Part shown: in pieces, positions 43,501 through 56,100 of the stretch
Numbering within the stretch: the first letter of the stretch is position 1
Layout of the letters: each line of letters opens with the position of its first letter
DNA from: Basidiobolus meristosporus CBS 931.73
Lineage: Eukaryota > Basidiobolomycota > Basidiobolomycetes > Basidiobolales > Basidiobolaceae
Assembly: GCA_002104905.1 (NCBI GenBank)
Contig: MCFE01000484.1
Location: 1-64,000, forward strand
DNA: 64,000 bases
Reading direction: 5' to 3'
Notes under the pieces: generated by a model
Database searches by the model: none
Seen by the model: the letters and a program-made list of their open reading frames with translations, nothing else
What the model was told of the DNA's origin: nothing
Translations under genes and position numbers: made by a program

Positions 43501-44463
43501 GACCAAGAGGTACTTATACAGACAAAATCAGATCTCTTCAGCAAGTTTGAGATGAAAGATCTTGGAAAATTGAGCTATTGTCTTGGAATTGAGGTCAAAT
43601 TTGACATACCTACTCAGAAAATTATGCTGCATCAGTCTAAGTACATCAGGGACACTCTTAGATGCTTCAAAATGGAAAATTGCAAACCTGCAGCTATTGC
43701 TATGGACAATAACCTGAAATTAAGCAAATCTCAGCCAGTTATAGATGAAAACGGCTCAAATATGGACCAAAACTTTCCCTATCAATCAGTGGTGGGTAGC
43801 CTAATGTACTTGATGGTGTCTACACGTCCTGATATTACAGTGGCAGCTGGAATAGTCAGTCAATTCATGCAGAATTATGGATCAGATCAAATTGCAGCAG
43901 TTAAGCGGATTTTCAGATATCTACAAGGTACCATAAATATGGTACTGGAATACTCTGGAGCAGCTAATAGGCAAAAATCTGATGGTTATAGTGATGCAGA
44001 TTGGGGTAGGGATCTGATAGAGAGATGCTCTACCACAGCCTAGGTATTTCTTTATGCTGGTGCTGCTATTACTAGCAATTGCAAGAAACAACCAACTGTG
44101 GCCCTATCTACAACTGAAGCCAAATATATGGCTGCATGTCAAGCATCTGAGGAGGCTGTATGGCTACAGAAATTATTCAAAGACTTGGGCTTTAATTCAG
44201 ATGAACCAACATGTATTTATAAGCATAATCAAAGTTGTATTTCATTAGCTAGAAATCCTACTAATCATGCCAGAACTAAGCACATTGATATACAGCATCA
44301 CTTTGGGAGGGAAGCTGTAGAAAATAACTTAGTAGAGTTAGTGTACTGCCCAACTAGCAAAATGGTGGCAGATATATTGACAAAACCACTAGCTAGGCCA
44401 CAATTTGAGAATCTCAGAGAGGAATTAGGATCAAGATATTATTTAGTTGAGGGGGAGTGTTGA
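40537..44463 (+). pseudogene. Copia-1 gag-pol pseudogene
   Basis: About 85-90% similar by eye to the intact Copia-2 protein. Fragments are gag 40537-40956, spacer 41071-41295, GAG-pre/integrase 41517-42520, 42533-42781, RT 42905-43387 and 43432-44043, RNase H 44098-44463. Stops and frameshifts separate them. Integrase keeps HSDICGP, QSDNGGEY and the NGVAERAN Glu, but RT reads YVDN instead of YVDD, and the gag zinc knuckle is destroyed by a frameshift. A run of 18 A at about 42507-42524 stands where Copia-2 has six. Confidence 0.9.
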
Positions 44464-44826
44464 AGTACTGGACTACTTGGTATCATTCTGCAGCTAAAAA
44501 CTTACTTAACAATTCTGGACTAGTCTTGGTCACTGTGGGACTTATTTACAGCTCTAACTTTGCCACTTTCTTCAGATGTATGATCTTATGATTATTCCCC
44601 CATAGTCAGGATCAAATTAGCACTAATACTAACTATTATGTACTAACCCTGAAACTGTTACAGAATGCTCCTGAATATTGAGAAACCCTCCTTACTTAGT
44701 GTTACAGCCGTATTACTTCTACAAAGGTATTAATACTGAGCTTCTTTATTAATGAACAATAGTTCAACTATTATCACTATTTCTTGATAAGGCCCTTATA
44801 TCCTAATCACTTCTTAAATTGCAACA
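44458..44826 (+). repeat. Copia-1 3' LTR
   Basis: 369 bp, TGTTG...CAACA. Its first bases, TGTTGA, supply the last Cys codon and the stop codon of the gag-pol frame. Confidence 0.9.
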
Positions 44827-45089
44827 GGGGTTTGGTTGGGAATCCGACAGCTTTGCTTTATTTTTGGGTGGCACATATATGGAAGTGAGCCAAACCAAAG
44901 GGGAAATAGTGTTACATATACATGTGTATGTGGTGCCAAAACTTTATTTATAATGCTTACTATGGCAGGTCATCATTGAATCTTACATACAAGTAGGTGC
45001 AATGTCTCAAATACAAGACTGTCTTAAGTTCACCTGAGTATTGAACAAAAAGTGATAAAATAGCATTATGTTGTTGAAGGTCAAACTGT

Positions 45090-47270
45090 TTGCCTCATGG
45101 ACAAGACCACTTTGACTCACTGCCATAAGAGAAGAGAAAAAAGACCATGTGGCTATTGTGGCAAGCCTCTCAGCCAAGAAGCATGCAGACAGCATAGGAG
45201 TTATTACAAGGATCACAGCCAGTGTTTTCCCACCCATGTCATATATGACCACTCATCAGTCACTACTGTACCAACATTATCTTGCCAGCCAGTTGATACT
45301 TCTATATTGGCACCTGGCCATCTTTGTCACCTTGCACAAACTGAGTTAGGTGAGTTTGTGACACCTTTAGGCTCACCTCAGCCTTCTGAATATGACATGT
45401 AGAGTGACAGCTCTGATAAATATGGTTCACTGATGGTTTTAGGGCCTATCTCCCCTTACAACAGAATGACGTATGAGCCCAGTCAAATCCCTATTTGCAA
45501 TGAGACAACACCTGTTGAAACAAATGCCAAGAATACTTTATGGAGCCAAGTGAGCCCAGCAATCCATCTACTGGTGAATGATGTAATGTTGTGGCTAGAG
45601 AAGTGGCGTGTTTCCACTAATATCAGTAATGGGGACTTTGAGGATTTATTATTACTTCCTGCTAAAATTGTACCAGGATGTAGCTTACCATGTACATGGT
45701 ACAAGTGGACAACTATCACGTGGCTGGCAACATATGATCCAGAGACTGTCTTGATTCCAGCATGTGTCAACAGTTGCATGGCATTCACATCCAAAAATGC
45801 TACCATTGCAACATGTCCAAATTGTCAGGAATCCACCACATTTGAGGGAAAACATTGTTCCAACTCCAGAAATATTCTGGTCATACCCTGTCTGAGGAAG
45901 CTGATACAGTCCAACAAATATTGCAAAGCTATACAGTACCACATTCAGCATCAATCAAGTGCAAACATATCCCATATATTTGATGGCAAACATTACAAAT
46001 AGCTAAGAAGCAAGGGCTACTTTGAAGGTATGTATGACCATGCCTTTGCTTTGGCACATGTCAGATTCTCATTAAACAAGTACTCTTCCAGCAAATCCTG
46101 CTGGCCACTGATTCTCATCAATCTGAAGCTGCCACCCATCTTACAGTAACAGAGCAATAATCTGATGGTAGTCTAACTGGTATCTGGGCCTAAATTACCA
46201 CCCAACCTGGACAGCTACCTGTATCCATTGCTGGATGAATTTTGTATGCTTTCAAGCAGGATAACAGTAAATGGCCATCAGGTAAAAGCGCATATGAATA
46301 CCTGCATTGGAGATACCCCAGCCATCAGCAAAATAGCAGGTTGCTCTGGGCACAATGGACAGTATTGCTGTTGAATGTGTGAGATCCAGGGGATTTACTC
46401 CATAACTGACACTCATTATTATTACCCAAACACCAGCACTAAGAACATCATCTTTCCTCAGAGAGAACTTACGGAGGTCAGCAAGCAATTGCAGCAAAGC
46501 TGGCAAGCTATAAGTCATTGGCCAGAATATGGAATCAATTGGAAACCAGAGATACTTAAGATATAGGGTATCTGTTGGGGCAAAAGCTTTCCACTGGGAG
46601 CAAAGCATTTGCCTTTAGCATTATCCCTATACTGATGATCAAGTTGTACATGGGGCATTTCAAGCTAAATGAGCCCTTTGAGATACCAGAGAAAATTGAA
46701 AGAATTGGCAAGATATTACAAGGTATCCACTACTGTAAGTACTTCTCACTGGCTCTAATTAATATTCATATGCATATGCATCAATACAAATGCAAGGACT
46801 GGATAAGCTGGATATGTATTTATTCAAGTGATGTTCTCAAGTTATTCCTACAAAGAGTACATTGGAAGCATTGGGTGTCTTTTGTGGACAATGTAGGAAT
46901 ATTTATCCAAAAGTGGATCACCAATGCCAACTTGGTGCATCTACAGCTGTTGTGTGAGGAGTTTGTGATGGTATTTGAGTGGCTATACTGCAAATATAAA
47001 GCTGAATGTGTAGATCTCTGCTGCTACTGTATCCATTCTCTACTCCATCTTGCCTTGTTTCACCTTTTGCAAGTTTCCTATGGAGCAAATGCGTGGGGAG
47101 ATAGGAAGACAAGTCAAGTTGCAGGTAATACCATATTCCAATCCCATCAAGAGTACTACCTTCAAGTCCATCATGGATGTGATGAGTTGGCACTTGGAGG
47201 ACAGCCAGGAGGAGTTGGAAAATACTGAGGACAAATGTGCACATGGAGACACCTATGCCTATGGCATTAA
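45090..47270 (+). pseudogene. tnp2-type transposase (CACTA/EnSpm), decayed long copy
   Basis: Frames 45097-45402 and 45433-46002 carry a zinc-binding start (CGYCGKPLSQEACRQH), a middle part ending FDGKHYK, and a CPNCQES knuckle. Across the next stops, SCWPLILINLKLPPILQ, GPKLPPNLDSYLYPLLDEF and IGDTPAISKIAGCSGHNG follow, with CEIQGIYSITDTHYYYP. This order is that of fungal tnp2 transposases (PF02992-like), which cut and paste CACTA elements. Later parts (FPQRELTEVSKQLQQSW, EQMRGEIGRQVK) are fragmentary. No terminal CACTA repeats were identified. Copia-1 inserted just upstream. Confidence 0.75.
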
Positions 47271-47289
47271 GAAGCTAAGCAGCCCCAAT

Positions 47290-47850
47290 GTGTGGGTAAA
47301 CAGTTAAGTAATGTAAAGTTGGGTTGGGTGCAACAAGCAACTAATTTTTATCAGGAGAACTCTACCAAGGTATGCTGGATTTTGCTCAGTCACAAGCCAA
47401 CTTCTACACTTTTAAATATGAAATTCACAGAGACAAAAGCCAGAGTGCACCTATCAGGGGGACTAGAATCCAGCAGGGAGAAGGAATATATTGGCTAAAT
47501 ACCAAGAAGTTCTTTGCAGATATTCAGGAGGTATTCAAGGTAGAGGTGGCAGCAACTAAGCATATGTTTGCAAGATGTATATGTTACCAGCAGTACAAGG
47601 TATATGGCAACTTTTCAAGTATCACACTAAAAAGCTGTAAAGTTGAGGTGATAGAAGTATGTCATTTGTGGCAGGTGTGCATGTTTGTGAAGGTTAGTAA
47701 GCAGGGGGTCATATTTTTTTTGATTCAAGCTATATGTGGAATACCCAAGGTAGCAGTGGGTAAGCAAATAAAGAGGGGATATTCTGTAGTGGAATATATG
47801 CATTACACCACAGTAGGTAGAAAAAGGAAATACATTTTGTGAATTGGTAT
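47290..47850 (+). pseudogene. possible C-terminal part of the tnp2 gene
   Basis: An open frame of 156 codons (47372-47842) contains a Cys-containing, beta-rich stretch (KHMFARCICYQQYKVYGNF, then VCHLWQVCMFVKV) that resembles the C-terminal extension of fungal tnp2 proteins only weakly. Position and strand fit. It could also be unrelated. Confidence 0.4.
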
Positions 47851-48352
47851 GGTGGCATTATTAAAAACCAATTGTAGGCCATCATACTGCCAATATAATG
47901 CAATCAGAGTCTTGCTGTGAGGCCATCAAAATACTGTCAAGTTTCTTGCCATATAAGACAATTGGATGTCCTGGCTGGATGGATCCATTTTAAATAGTTG
48001 TAGAGCGCTAAAAGACTGCAACAATACCATGCAATATTGTAACAGCACCAATTAAATTTTTTCTAGTTTTATCTCATTATTCCATTGTAAAATTAGCAAA
48101 TTACCATTATGATCCTGTTGTAAGATCATTAGGAGGGTCACTAATTCCAAGCTGCTGGTATTGTGATGGTCTATTAACAGGATCCTGACAGCTGATTGAG
48201 ATTAGATCCACCCAGGACCAAACTATTTCTCAGAGGGATGCCCTTGTATTAAGAAGTTAAGCAGCCCCAATGAGGTGCAAGATAGTGCCATGATTTTCTG
48301 TGACATTTTACAAGCCACAGGGCACATTTTAAGAATACCTGGAATGTTCTGG
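47851..48352. other. repeat-derived spacer, no gene
   Basis: Between the tnp2 remnant and the Gypsy-1 LTR. It includes a phrase AAGAAGTTAAGCAGCCCCAATG (about 48251) that also occurs near 47270, so it is probably more of the same element. Confidence 0.45.
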
Positions 48353-48721
48353 TGTTACAAGTCTTGGAATAAGAGTTGTAGAGGAATAGGGAGTTTAGCT
48401 AGTATTGTATACACTAAAACTTGAACTGATCTTTATTGAGGTTCCAGCAGCTTCTTATATACATTTTGCCAGATCAATTGCTGACTAATTATATTTCCTA
48501 ATGTAGGTTGTGCCTGATGACTCATTTGATTGCATCATCATCACCCAATAATATCCCACTTAATATATCTATTTCTGTCTGATAAGGATCTGCTGATTCA
48601 TTTGCTGACTAATGTTACCAATATGATAGATAATACTAATATACTGATATCGTAAACATATAACTAATTGATTTGACTAAAAACTGATCTAACTTTAACA
48701 CTCAAGCAGCAGACCATAACA
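48353..48721 (-). repeat. Gypsy-1 3' LTR
   Basis: 369 bp, TGTTACAAG...CATAACA on the plus strand, followed by the polypurine tract (AGTGGGGGAGAA on the coding strand). Confidence 0.9.
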
Positions 48722-48731
48722 TTCTCCCCCA

Positions 48732-50030
48732 CTAAAGCTGAGAGGGTTCTCCTGAATCTCTTTTCTTGTAATACCAATATCTTGATGGTTCAGTATTGTC
48801 AGCAAGTCTTGCAAGCTTGAGTCTGTCTCTATGAACTAAATCTTCCCAGATATTCCCTTGTTTATCCACTAGTTGGTACGCTGCAAATGGACATTTTCTG
48901 ATGATCTTGATTGGTCCTGTCCATTGTGGCTCAAACTTCTTCCAAGTGTTGTTTCTTAACAATACAAAGTTCCCAACTGTCAATGCTTCTGGTGCTATAG
49001 TCTTATCAAATCTCTGCTTCATCTTTTCTGCACTTTGAGATACTTTGGCCTGTGCCTCTTGTCATCTTCCTTCCAATTGCTGGTGTCTACTGGGCTGATT
49101 AAGTTCATCTTCTAAGGCATCTGTGAGCTTGGGTTGTGTGAGATCTCCTGGAACCCTTGGTTCACATCCATACACTAAGTAAAATGGTGATTGTTGGGTA
49201 GTGTTGTGCACTCTAACTCTGCAGGCAAAAAGTGCTTGATCTTTATACGCATCCCATCTACTGACAGCTCCATTTGCATACTTGGTCAGCATTTTTCCAA
49301 ATAATCCATTAAAGCATTCAGTGATTCCATTAGTTCTGGGGTGATATGCCAAGGTTTTCAAGTGTTTAATCTGCTGCATTTCCAGGTAAGCCTCTAATGT
49401 CTTTGCCATGAAGTTTGCTCCTCTATCAGATAAGATCTCCACAGGGCATCCAAACTTCATCAGGATCTCATGGTAAATGAAACTTGCAACTTCTTGTTCA
49501 CCGGCTATTGGTACAGCTTTAGCAACTGGCCATTTAGTGGCATGATCAATTGCTACTATGATCCAACAATTGCATTTCCTGGTGGTTGGCAGTCTTCTAA
49601 TAGAGTCAATTCCCCATCTCTCAAATGGACTTACAGGCTCCAAAGGGAAGAGCTTGGCAATTCTTTGTGGCTGGCCTTGATTGATTTGGCAGTTTTGGCA
49701 TGTTTTCACTAGCTTCTCAATATCTTGTTTCATTCTGGGCCACCATGCTCTGGCTTTCACAAGGCTATAGGTTCCTTTAATTCCAAGATGTCCATATCCA
49801 TTGTGTAGCTTATGTATTAAATCCAGGCAAGCAACATAAGGACAATAGGCAATAGGGCTTCCATCAACAATTTGGTAGAGTGTTTCATCCTGTACAACAA
49901 ATTTGCTGGCTTCATCCCGGATTATCTTCTTTATCTCTTCATCCACCTTGTTAGGAATGGCTTGGTCCTCCAAGTATTGTGGTAATAAGCTAGGCCAATC
50001 TGATTCATGCACCAAGTTGAGTTGTGCCAC
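48732..50030 (-). pseudogene. Gypsy-1 integrase region
   Basis: Frame 50030-49062 holds the HHCC zinc finger (HNGYGHLG...CQNCQ) and the catalytic D-D-E: WGIDSIR, ILSDRGANF and NGITECFNG. Frame 49022-48732 is the C-terminal DNA-binding part (FVLLRNNTWKKFEPQWTGPI). A stop separates the two (about 49060), and another stop (TAA, replacing CAA found in Gypsy-2) separates integrase from RNase H. The integrase core itself is intact. Confidence 0.88.
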
Positions 50031-50388
50031 TTATTCTAGTCTTGATAAGGCATCAGCAACCGTGTTGTTTTTCCCAGGGCAGTAGACAATCTCCAAGTCA
50101 AATTGCTGGATGTATTCACTCCATCTTGTCATTCTTCTAGAGAGTACCTTCTGAGTAAATTTATACTTGAGGGAGGCATGATCAGACTTTACAGTGCATT
50201 TGACTCCTTCAATATAGCATCTCCATGTCTTCAGGCAGTGTATTATAGCAAGCATCTCCTTCTCATGCAGAGTATAGTTTTGTTCTGCTAAGTTCAGTAT
50301 CTTGGACTCAAAGGCAAATGGATAGTCCTTTCCCTTGTGTTCTTGGCTTAGTACTCTACCAATTGCATAATCTGGAGCATCTGTGCAC
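50031..50388 (-). pseudogene. Gypsy-1 RNase H region
   Basis: Contains DAPDYAIGRVLSQEH, YTLHEKEMLAIIHCLKTWR, VKSDHASLKY and NTVADALSRLE, the Gypsy RNase H pattern. Its start is cut off by the solo LTR insertion at 50389. Confidence 0.88.
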
Positions 50389-50757
50389 TGTTGCAATTTA
50401 AGAAGTGATTTGGATATAAGGAACTTATCAAGAAATAGTGATAATAGTTGAACTGTTGTTTATTCATAAAGAAGCTCAGTATTTATACCTTTGTAGAAGT
50501 ATTACAGCTGCAACACTAAGTAGGGAGGGTTTCTCAATATTCAGGAGCATTCTGTAACAGTTTCAGGGTTAGTACATAATGTGTGGTAATAGTGCTAATT
50601 TGATCCTGACTATAGGGGAATAATCATAAGATCATATATCTGGAGAAGGTGGCGAAGTTAGGGCAGTAAATGAGTCCTACAGTGATTAAGACTAGCCTAG
50701 AATTGTTAAGTAAATTTTTAGCTGCTGAATGATACCAAATAGTCCAATATTTCAACA
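50389..50757 (-). mobile_element. solo Copia LTR (TSD TGCAC)
   Basis: 369 bp, same family as the Copia-2 LTRs and same orientation, flanked on both sides by TGCAC (50384-50388 and 50758-50762). It interrupts the RT-RNase H junction of Gypsy-1. A solo LTR arises when two LTRs of one copy recombine and remove the body. Confidence 0.93.
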
Positions 50758-50857
50758 TGCACAGGGTAAACTCTTTTCTGAAGTCAGGTATTCTTAAGCT
50801 TGGCAGCTTAGCTAGTTCATTCCTGAGCGTCTGAAATGCAGTCTCACAGGCTATGTC

Positions 50858-52217
50858 TCACCTGTAAGTGTTGTCTTTCTTGAGGGTATCAGTTAAAGGG
50901 GCTGCAATGCTTGCAAAGGACTTGACAGATCTCCAATAATAGGATGCCATTCCAAGGAATGATCTGAGTTCTGATATGCTATGGGGCTGCTTCAAGTTCT
51001 TGATAACTTCAACCTTCTCAGGGTCTAAGGTCATTCCTGTGCTAGTCACTATGTGTCCCAGATATTCAATGTTTTCCTTGAAGAATTCACACTTGGCTAG
51101 CTTCCCATATAGCTTGTTCTCTCTTAGTTTCTTCAAGACCTTTTCAATGTGCACTACGTGATCCTCTTCTGTCTTGGTGTGTATCAATATGTCATCCAGA
51201 TAGATTATCACAAACTTGTCTAAGTACTCCTGAAAGACAGTCTGCATCAGCACATGAATGTTGCAGGGGTATTAGTGAGGGCAAAACTCATGACCAAGTA
51301 CTTGTAATGTCCATATCTGGTCCTGAATGCTGTCTTAGGGATATTGTCTGGTTTCACCCTAATCTGGTTGTATCCTGACATGAGGTCAATCTTGCTGAAA
51401 ATAGTGGCTCAATTAAGTTGGTCCAAAAGTACATCATTCCAAGGTATGGGGTACATATTCTTGGCGGTAACTGAGTTCAGGGCTCTGTAGTCAATGCACA
51501 TCCTAAGTGTTCCATCCTTCTTTTTCACAAAAAGCACTGGCGCTCCGCAGGGTGACTTGCTGGGCCTGATGTATCCTTGCTCCAATAGCTGATCGATTTG
51601 TCTCTTCATTTCCTCCAATTCCAATGGACTCATTCTGTAAGGTGTCTTGCTTACTGGAGGGCTATCTCCTGTGTCAATGGCATGATCCATGTCTCTGACT
51701 GGTGGTAGGCTTACAAGCTCATCTGGAAACACATCTGAATATTTCTTAAAGAGAGTCTGGACCTGCTGAGGTGCTGGGGTAGAGAAATCCTCCTGTAATA
51801 CCACCGTGAGGAACATATGAGTACCTTTTTTAAGTGCTCTACAGAACTGGGTCTTGCTAAGCTCACTTGTCTCACACATACTGGAATTGACCAAGTTGAA
51901 ATCCAGCCTGGCAGGTGATAGCTCATAGGTTTTGTTATCCTTTTGGATCTGAGAAACATGGGTTCTCCAGTTGATTGATGGATTACAACAAAACAGCCAG
52001 GTTTTTCCAAGTACAAGGTCAAACTTGCAGTTCCCAAATATATAAGCCTGTAGGTCTTCTTCATAGTCATTGATCTTCATTCTTACTGGCTGAGTAATAC
52101 GGTTGATTATGTGAGAGTTCCCATCAGCTGTGGAGACTGAAGTTGATTTGGTAGGTTCCAAGTTGATTCCAGCTTTCAGAGCAAATTGCTCTGACATGTA
52201 CTCATGTAATGCTCCTG
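50858..52217 (-). pseudogene. Gypsy-1 protease and reverse transcriptase region
   Basis: Frame 52197-51409 covers the protease body ([17 protein letters not shown]) and RT fingers ([39 protein letters not shown]). Frame 51253-50858 has the catalytic FVIIYLDDILI and ELRSFLGMASYY. A TGA replaces the Gly of LNGATIF at about 51407. At the protease active site (about 52222) one extra T breaks the frame just before the Asp-Ser-Gly codons, so this copy cannot make a full polyprotein. Confidence 0.88.
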
Positions 52218-52219
52218 AG

Positions 52220-52730
52220 TCAAATCATGATCTTGGCAGGTACTCCATTGATTACTCCATTCAAGCATAATAGCTTTCCTGAATTTGAGGTCATCTGGGA
52301 TAGGTATTCTTCTGCCATGTGGAAGGTGAGTTCTGAGTCTTCTTCAAGTTCATCCTCAATGTTACTATGCTCCATGGCCTCAATGCGGTTAAAGGTTCTT
52401 GATGGGTGGTGTCCATTTCTTCTCTGAGGGCAGTACTTTGGATTATGTCCTTGCTGGTGCCAATTGAAGCAATGTCCTTTCTTCCTGCATTCTTCTGAGG
52501 TGGGGTTATTCTGCATAGCATCTATTTCCATTGGTACTGCTTCTGACTGTCTTCTTTCATAAGGATTGTAGCCTTTTGGATTAGTCACTGTAGGCTTCCC
52601 AACTCCAAACATAGCTGAGTCATAGTCAATGGCAATCTTGATGGCTTCTTCAATAGTCTGAGGTCTTTGATAATTCACTTCCTTGCAAGTTCTTTCTTTC
52701 AACCCAACAATAAAGTATTCAACTTGATCC
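52220..52730 (-). pseudogene. Gypsy-1 gag, C-terminal part
   Basis: Continues the gag frame that begins at 57932 and is interrupted by Copia-2. It holds DQVEYFIVGLKERT, then the nucleocapsid knuckle, which reads CFNWHQQGHNPKYC: the second Cys of the CX2CX4HX4C motif has become Trp. Confidence 0.85.
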
Positions 52731-53100
52731 TGTTGCAATTTAAGAAGTGATTTGGATATAAGGAACTTATCAAGAAATAGTGATAATAGTTGAACTGTTG
52801 TTTATTCATAAAGAAGCTCAGTATTTATACCTTTGTAGAAGTAATACAGCTGCAACACTAAGTAGGGAGGGTTTCTCAATATTCAGGAGCATTCTGTAAC
52901 AGTTTCAGGGTTAGTACATAATGTTTGGGTAATAGTGCTAATTTGATCCTGACTATAGGGGAATAGTCATAAGATCATATATCTGGAGAAAGTGGCAAAG
53001 TTAAGGCAGTAAGTGAGTCCTACAGTGACTAAGACTAGCCTAGAATTGTTAAGTAAATTTTTAGCTGCTGAATGATACCAAATAGTCCAATATTTCAACA
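52731..53100 (-). repeat. Copia-2 3' LTR
   Basis: 370 bp; on the coding strand begins TGTTGAAATATTGG and ends TTGCAACA. The gag-pol stop codon lies at its first bases. Confidence 0.93.
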
Positions 53101-56100
53101 CTCCCCCTCAACTAAATAATTTCTTAATCCCAATTTGTCTCTAAGGATCTCAAACTGTGGCCTAGCTAGTGGTTTTGTCAATATGTCTGCCACCATTTTG
53201 TCAGTTGGGCAGTAAACCAGCTCTACTAAGTTATTTTCTACAGCTTCCCTCACAAAGTGATGCTGTATATCAATGTGCTTAGTTCTGGCATGATTAGTAG
53301 GATTTCTAGCTAATGAAATACAACTTTGATTATCCTTGTAAATACATGTTGGTTCACCTGAATTAAAACCTAAGTCTTTGAATAATTTTTGTAGCCATAT
53401 AGCCTCCTTAGTTGCTTGACATGCAGCCATATATTTGGCTTCAGTTGTAGATAGTGCCACAGTTGGTTGTTTCTTGCAATTCCAAGTAATAGCTGCACCA
53501 GCATAAAGAAATACATAGCCTGTGGTAGAGCGTCTGTCAATCAGATCTCTACCCCAATCTGAATCACTATAACCATCAGATTTTTGCCTATTAGCTGCTC
53601 CAGAGTATTCCAGTACCATATTTATGGTACCTTGTAGATATCTGAAAATCCGCTTAACTGCTGCAATTTGATCTGATCCATAATTCTGCATGAATTGACT
53701 GACTATTCCAACTGCCACTGCAATATCTGGACGTGTAGACACCATCAAGTACATTAGGCTACCGACCATTGATTGATAGGGAAAGTTTTGGTCCATATTT
53801 GAGCCGTTTTCATCTGTAACTGGCTGAGATTTGCTTAATTTCAGGTTATTGTCCATAGGGGTTGCTGCAGGCTTGCAATTTTCCATTTTGAAGCATCTAA
53901 GAGTGTCCCTGAGGTACTTAGACTGATTCAGCACAATTTTCTGCGTAGGTATTTCAAATTTGACCTCAATTCCAAGAAAATAGCTCAATTTTCCAAGATC
54001 TTTCATCTCAAACTTGCTGAAGAGATCTGATTTTGTCTGTTTAAGTGCCACTTGATCACTTGTAGCTATAATTAGGTCGTCCACATAAAGAACTAGGATG
54101 ATCACACCCTTTTTGAGCTGTTTCACATATAAACTGTGATCTGCAGTGCTACGAGAGAACCCAATTTCCTCTAGAAATGTGTCAATCTTGTTATACCATG
54201 CTCTGGGTGCCTGCTTAAGCCCATACAACAATTTTCTAAGTTTGCACACCTTATGGGGGCTTTTTGGATCGGTAAAACCTTCTGGTTGCTCCATATATAT
54301 AGTTTCTTGCAAATCCCCATTTAGAAAGGCTGTTCTGACGTCCATTTGGTGTAGATCTAGACTGTGTACAGCTGCCAGGGCTAGAACTGTCCTAATAGAG
54401 TTAAACTTGGCAACCAGAGCAAATGTTTCCTTAAAGTCTAGTCCCTGGATCTGGGAATAGCCTTTAGCTACCAATCTAGCCTTGTACTTATCAACGGCAC
54501 CATATGAGGTTATCTTGATCTTGTAGACCCATCTGCATCCTATTGGCTTTCTCCCATTTGGTAAATCTACCAGTTCCCACGTTTTTGCCTTGATCAGTGA
54601 TTGGTACTCCTCCTGCATGGCTTGTTGCCACTTAGTAGCATCTGGACCTTGCATTGCCTGTTCCAGATTCTGGGGTTCGGCACATAAGGCAAGATAAGCT
54701 TCTTCATGATCATTGGATGTCTGCCACCAGGATCCAGGGGCATTTCTTATTCTGGTAGATCTCCTAACTGGGATAATCTGTTCTGATCTGGAACTGGTAG
54801 AAGTATCTTCCATCTCTGGCTGGATTTGGTACATATCTTCTTCATTTGTGTTGATTACATCATCAGGCAGCTGGCCAATGATTTCTGTGGCTTTCTGATC
54901 TGAATTCTCCTCAAATACAACGTCCCTGCTCTTGATCAGCTTCTGAATTTTGCCATCATACACTCTATACCCTTTAGTATCCTCACAATACCCAAGAAAG
55001 ATCCCTTTTCTACTCTTTGGTTCCAACTTTGAGCGTTTTTTGTCAGGGATGTGATAAAAAACATCACTGCCAAAGATCCTGAGGTGCTGGAGATCTGGTT
55101 TTTTGCCTGTATATGCTTCAAAGGGTGTAGAATCACGTAGTGCTGTTGTTGGGCATCTGTTCTTGATGTATACAGCGGTAGCAACGGATTCAGCCCAAAA
55201 CTTGTAGTCCATTCCCTTATCATGTAGCATAGATCTTCCCATCTCTACTATTGTTCTATTTGCACGTTCTGCTACTCCATTTTGCTGTGGAGTATGAGGA
55301 ACTGTGGTCTGTTGAAGTATACCAGTAGACAAGCAGTATTTTGCAAACTCCTTTGAGCAGTATTCTCCTCCATTGTCACTTTGTAGTACCTTCAATTTAC
55401 ACCCAGTTTGTGTTTCTGCCATGTTCTTGAAGTGCTTAAACGTCTCTAAAGCTTCATCCTTTGTTTTGAGGAAGTACACCCATGTATATCTTGTCTTGTC
55501 ATCAATAAACGTCATAAAGTATCTCTTGGCTCCAAAGGACAGTGTTCTCATGGGGCCACATATGTCTGAGTGTACAATAGCCAATTTTTTGGTGGTATTG
55601 ATGCCTTCTGAGCTCTTGAAACGTTGCCTAGCTTGTTTGCCATATGAACATCCCTTACAAACATTCAATTTGATCAGAATTGAGTATTTCAGGCCCAAAA
55701 CAAGCTGATTTTTCACCAATTGGCTCATTTTCTGTTCCCCTATGTGTCCTAGCCGCCTATGCCACGTCTCCCAGTTGGTTTCATCAGTTTCAGCAATGTT
55801 GACATACTCAGGTACAATGATCTTGCATTGTAACTTGTGTGTATTGTGATCTCTGATTCCCAAAGCTAATTTTTGTCCATTTTCACTCAATATTGAGCAG
55901 CTCAGCTTAGTAAAAACGAATTTCAGTCCCTGAGTAGTTGCTTTACTGACTGAGAGTAGGTTCTTAGCTATTCCAGGTACATAGAGTACGTCAGTCAGTT
56001 TTGCTGTTGTTGCCCCTGAGTTATCACTCATTTTTAGTTGTATAGACCCACTAGTGGTAGCTTCCAATGCAGAGTTATCTCCCAGATAAACCTTTCTAAC

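Larger units (their letters stand above)
40132..44826 (+). mobile_element. Ty1/Copia LTR retrotransposon 1 (decayed)
   Basis: A complete but inactive element with 369-bp LTRs at both ends, each TGTTG...CAACA, flanked by the 5-bp target duplication GGGGT (40127-40131 and 44827-44831). A polypurine tract (GAGGGGGAG) precedes the 3' LTR. The LTRs differ at roughly 30 positions by eye (about 8%), so it is old. Gene order protease-integrase-RT-RNase H defines Copia. Confidence 0.92.
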
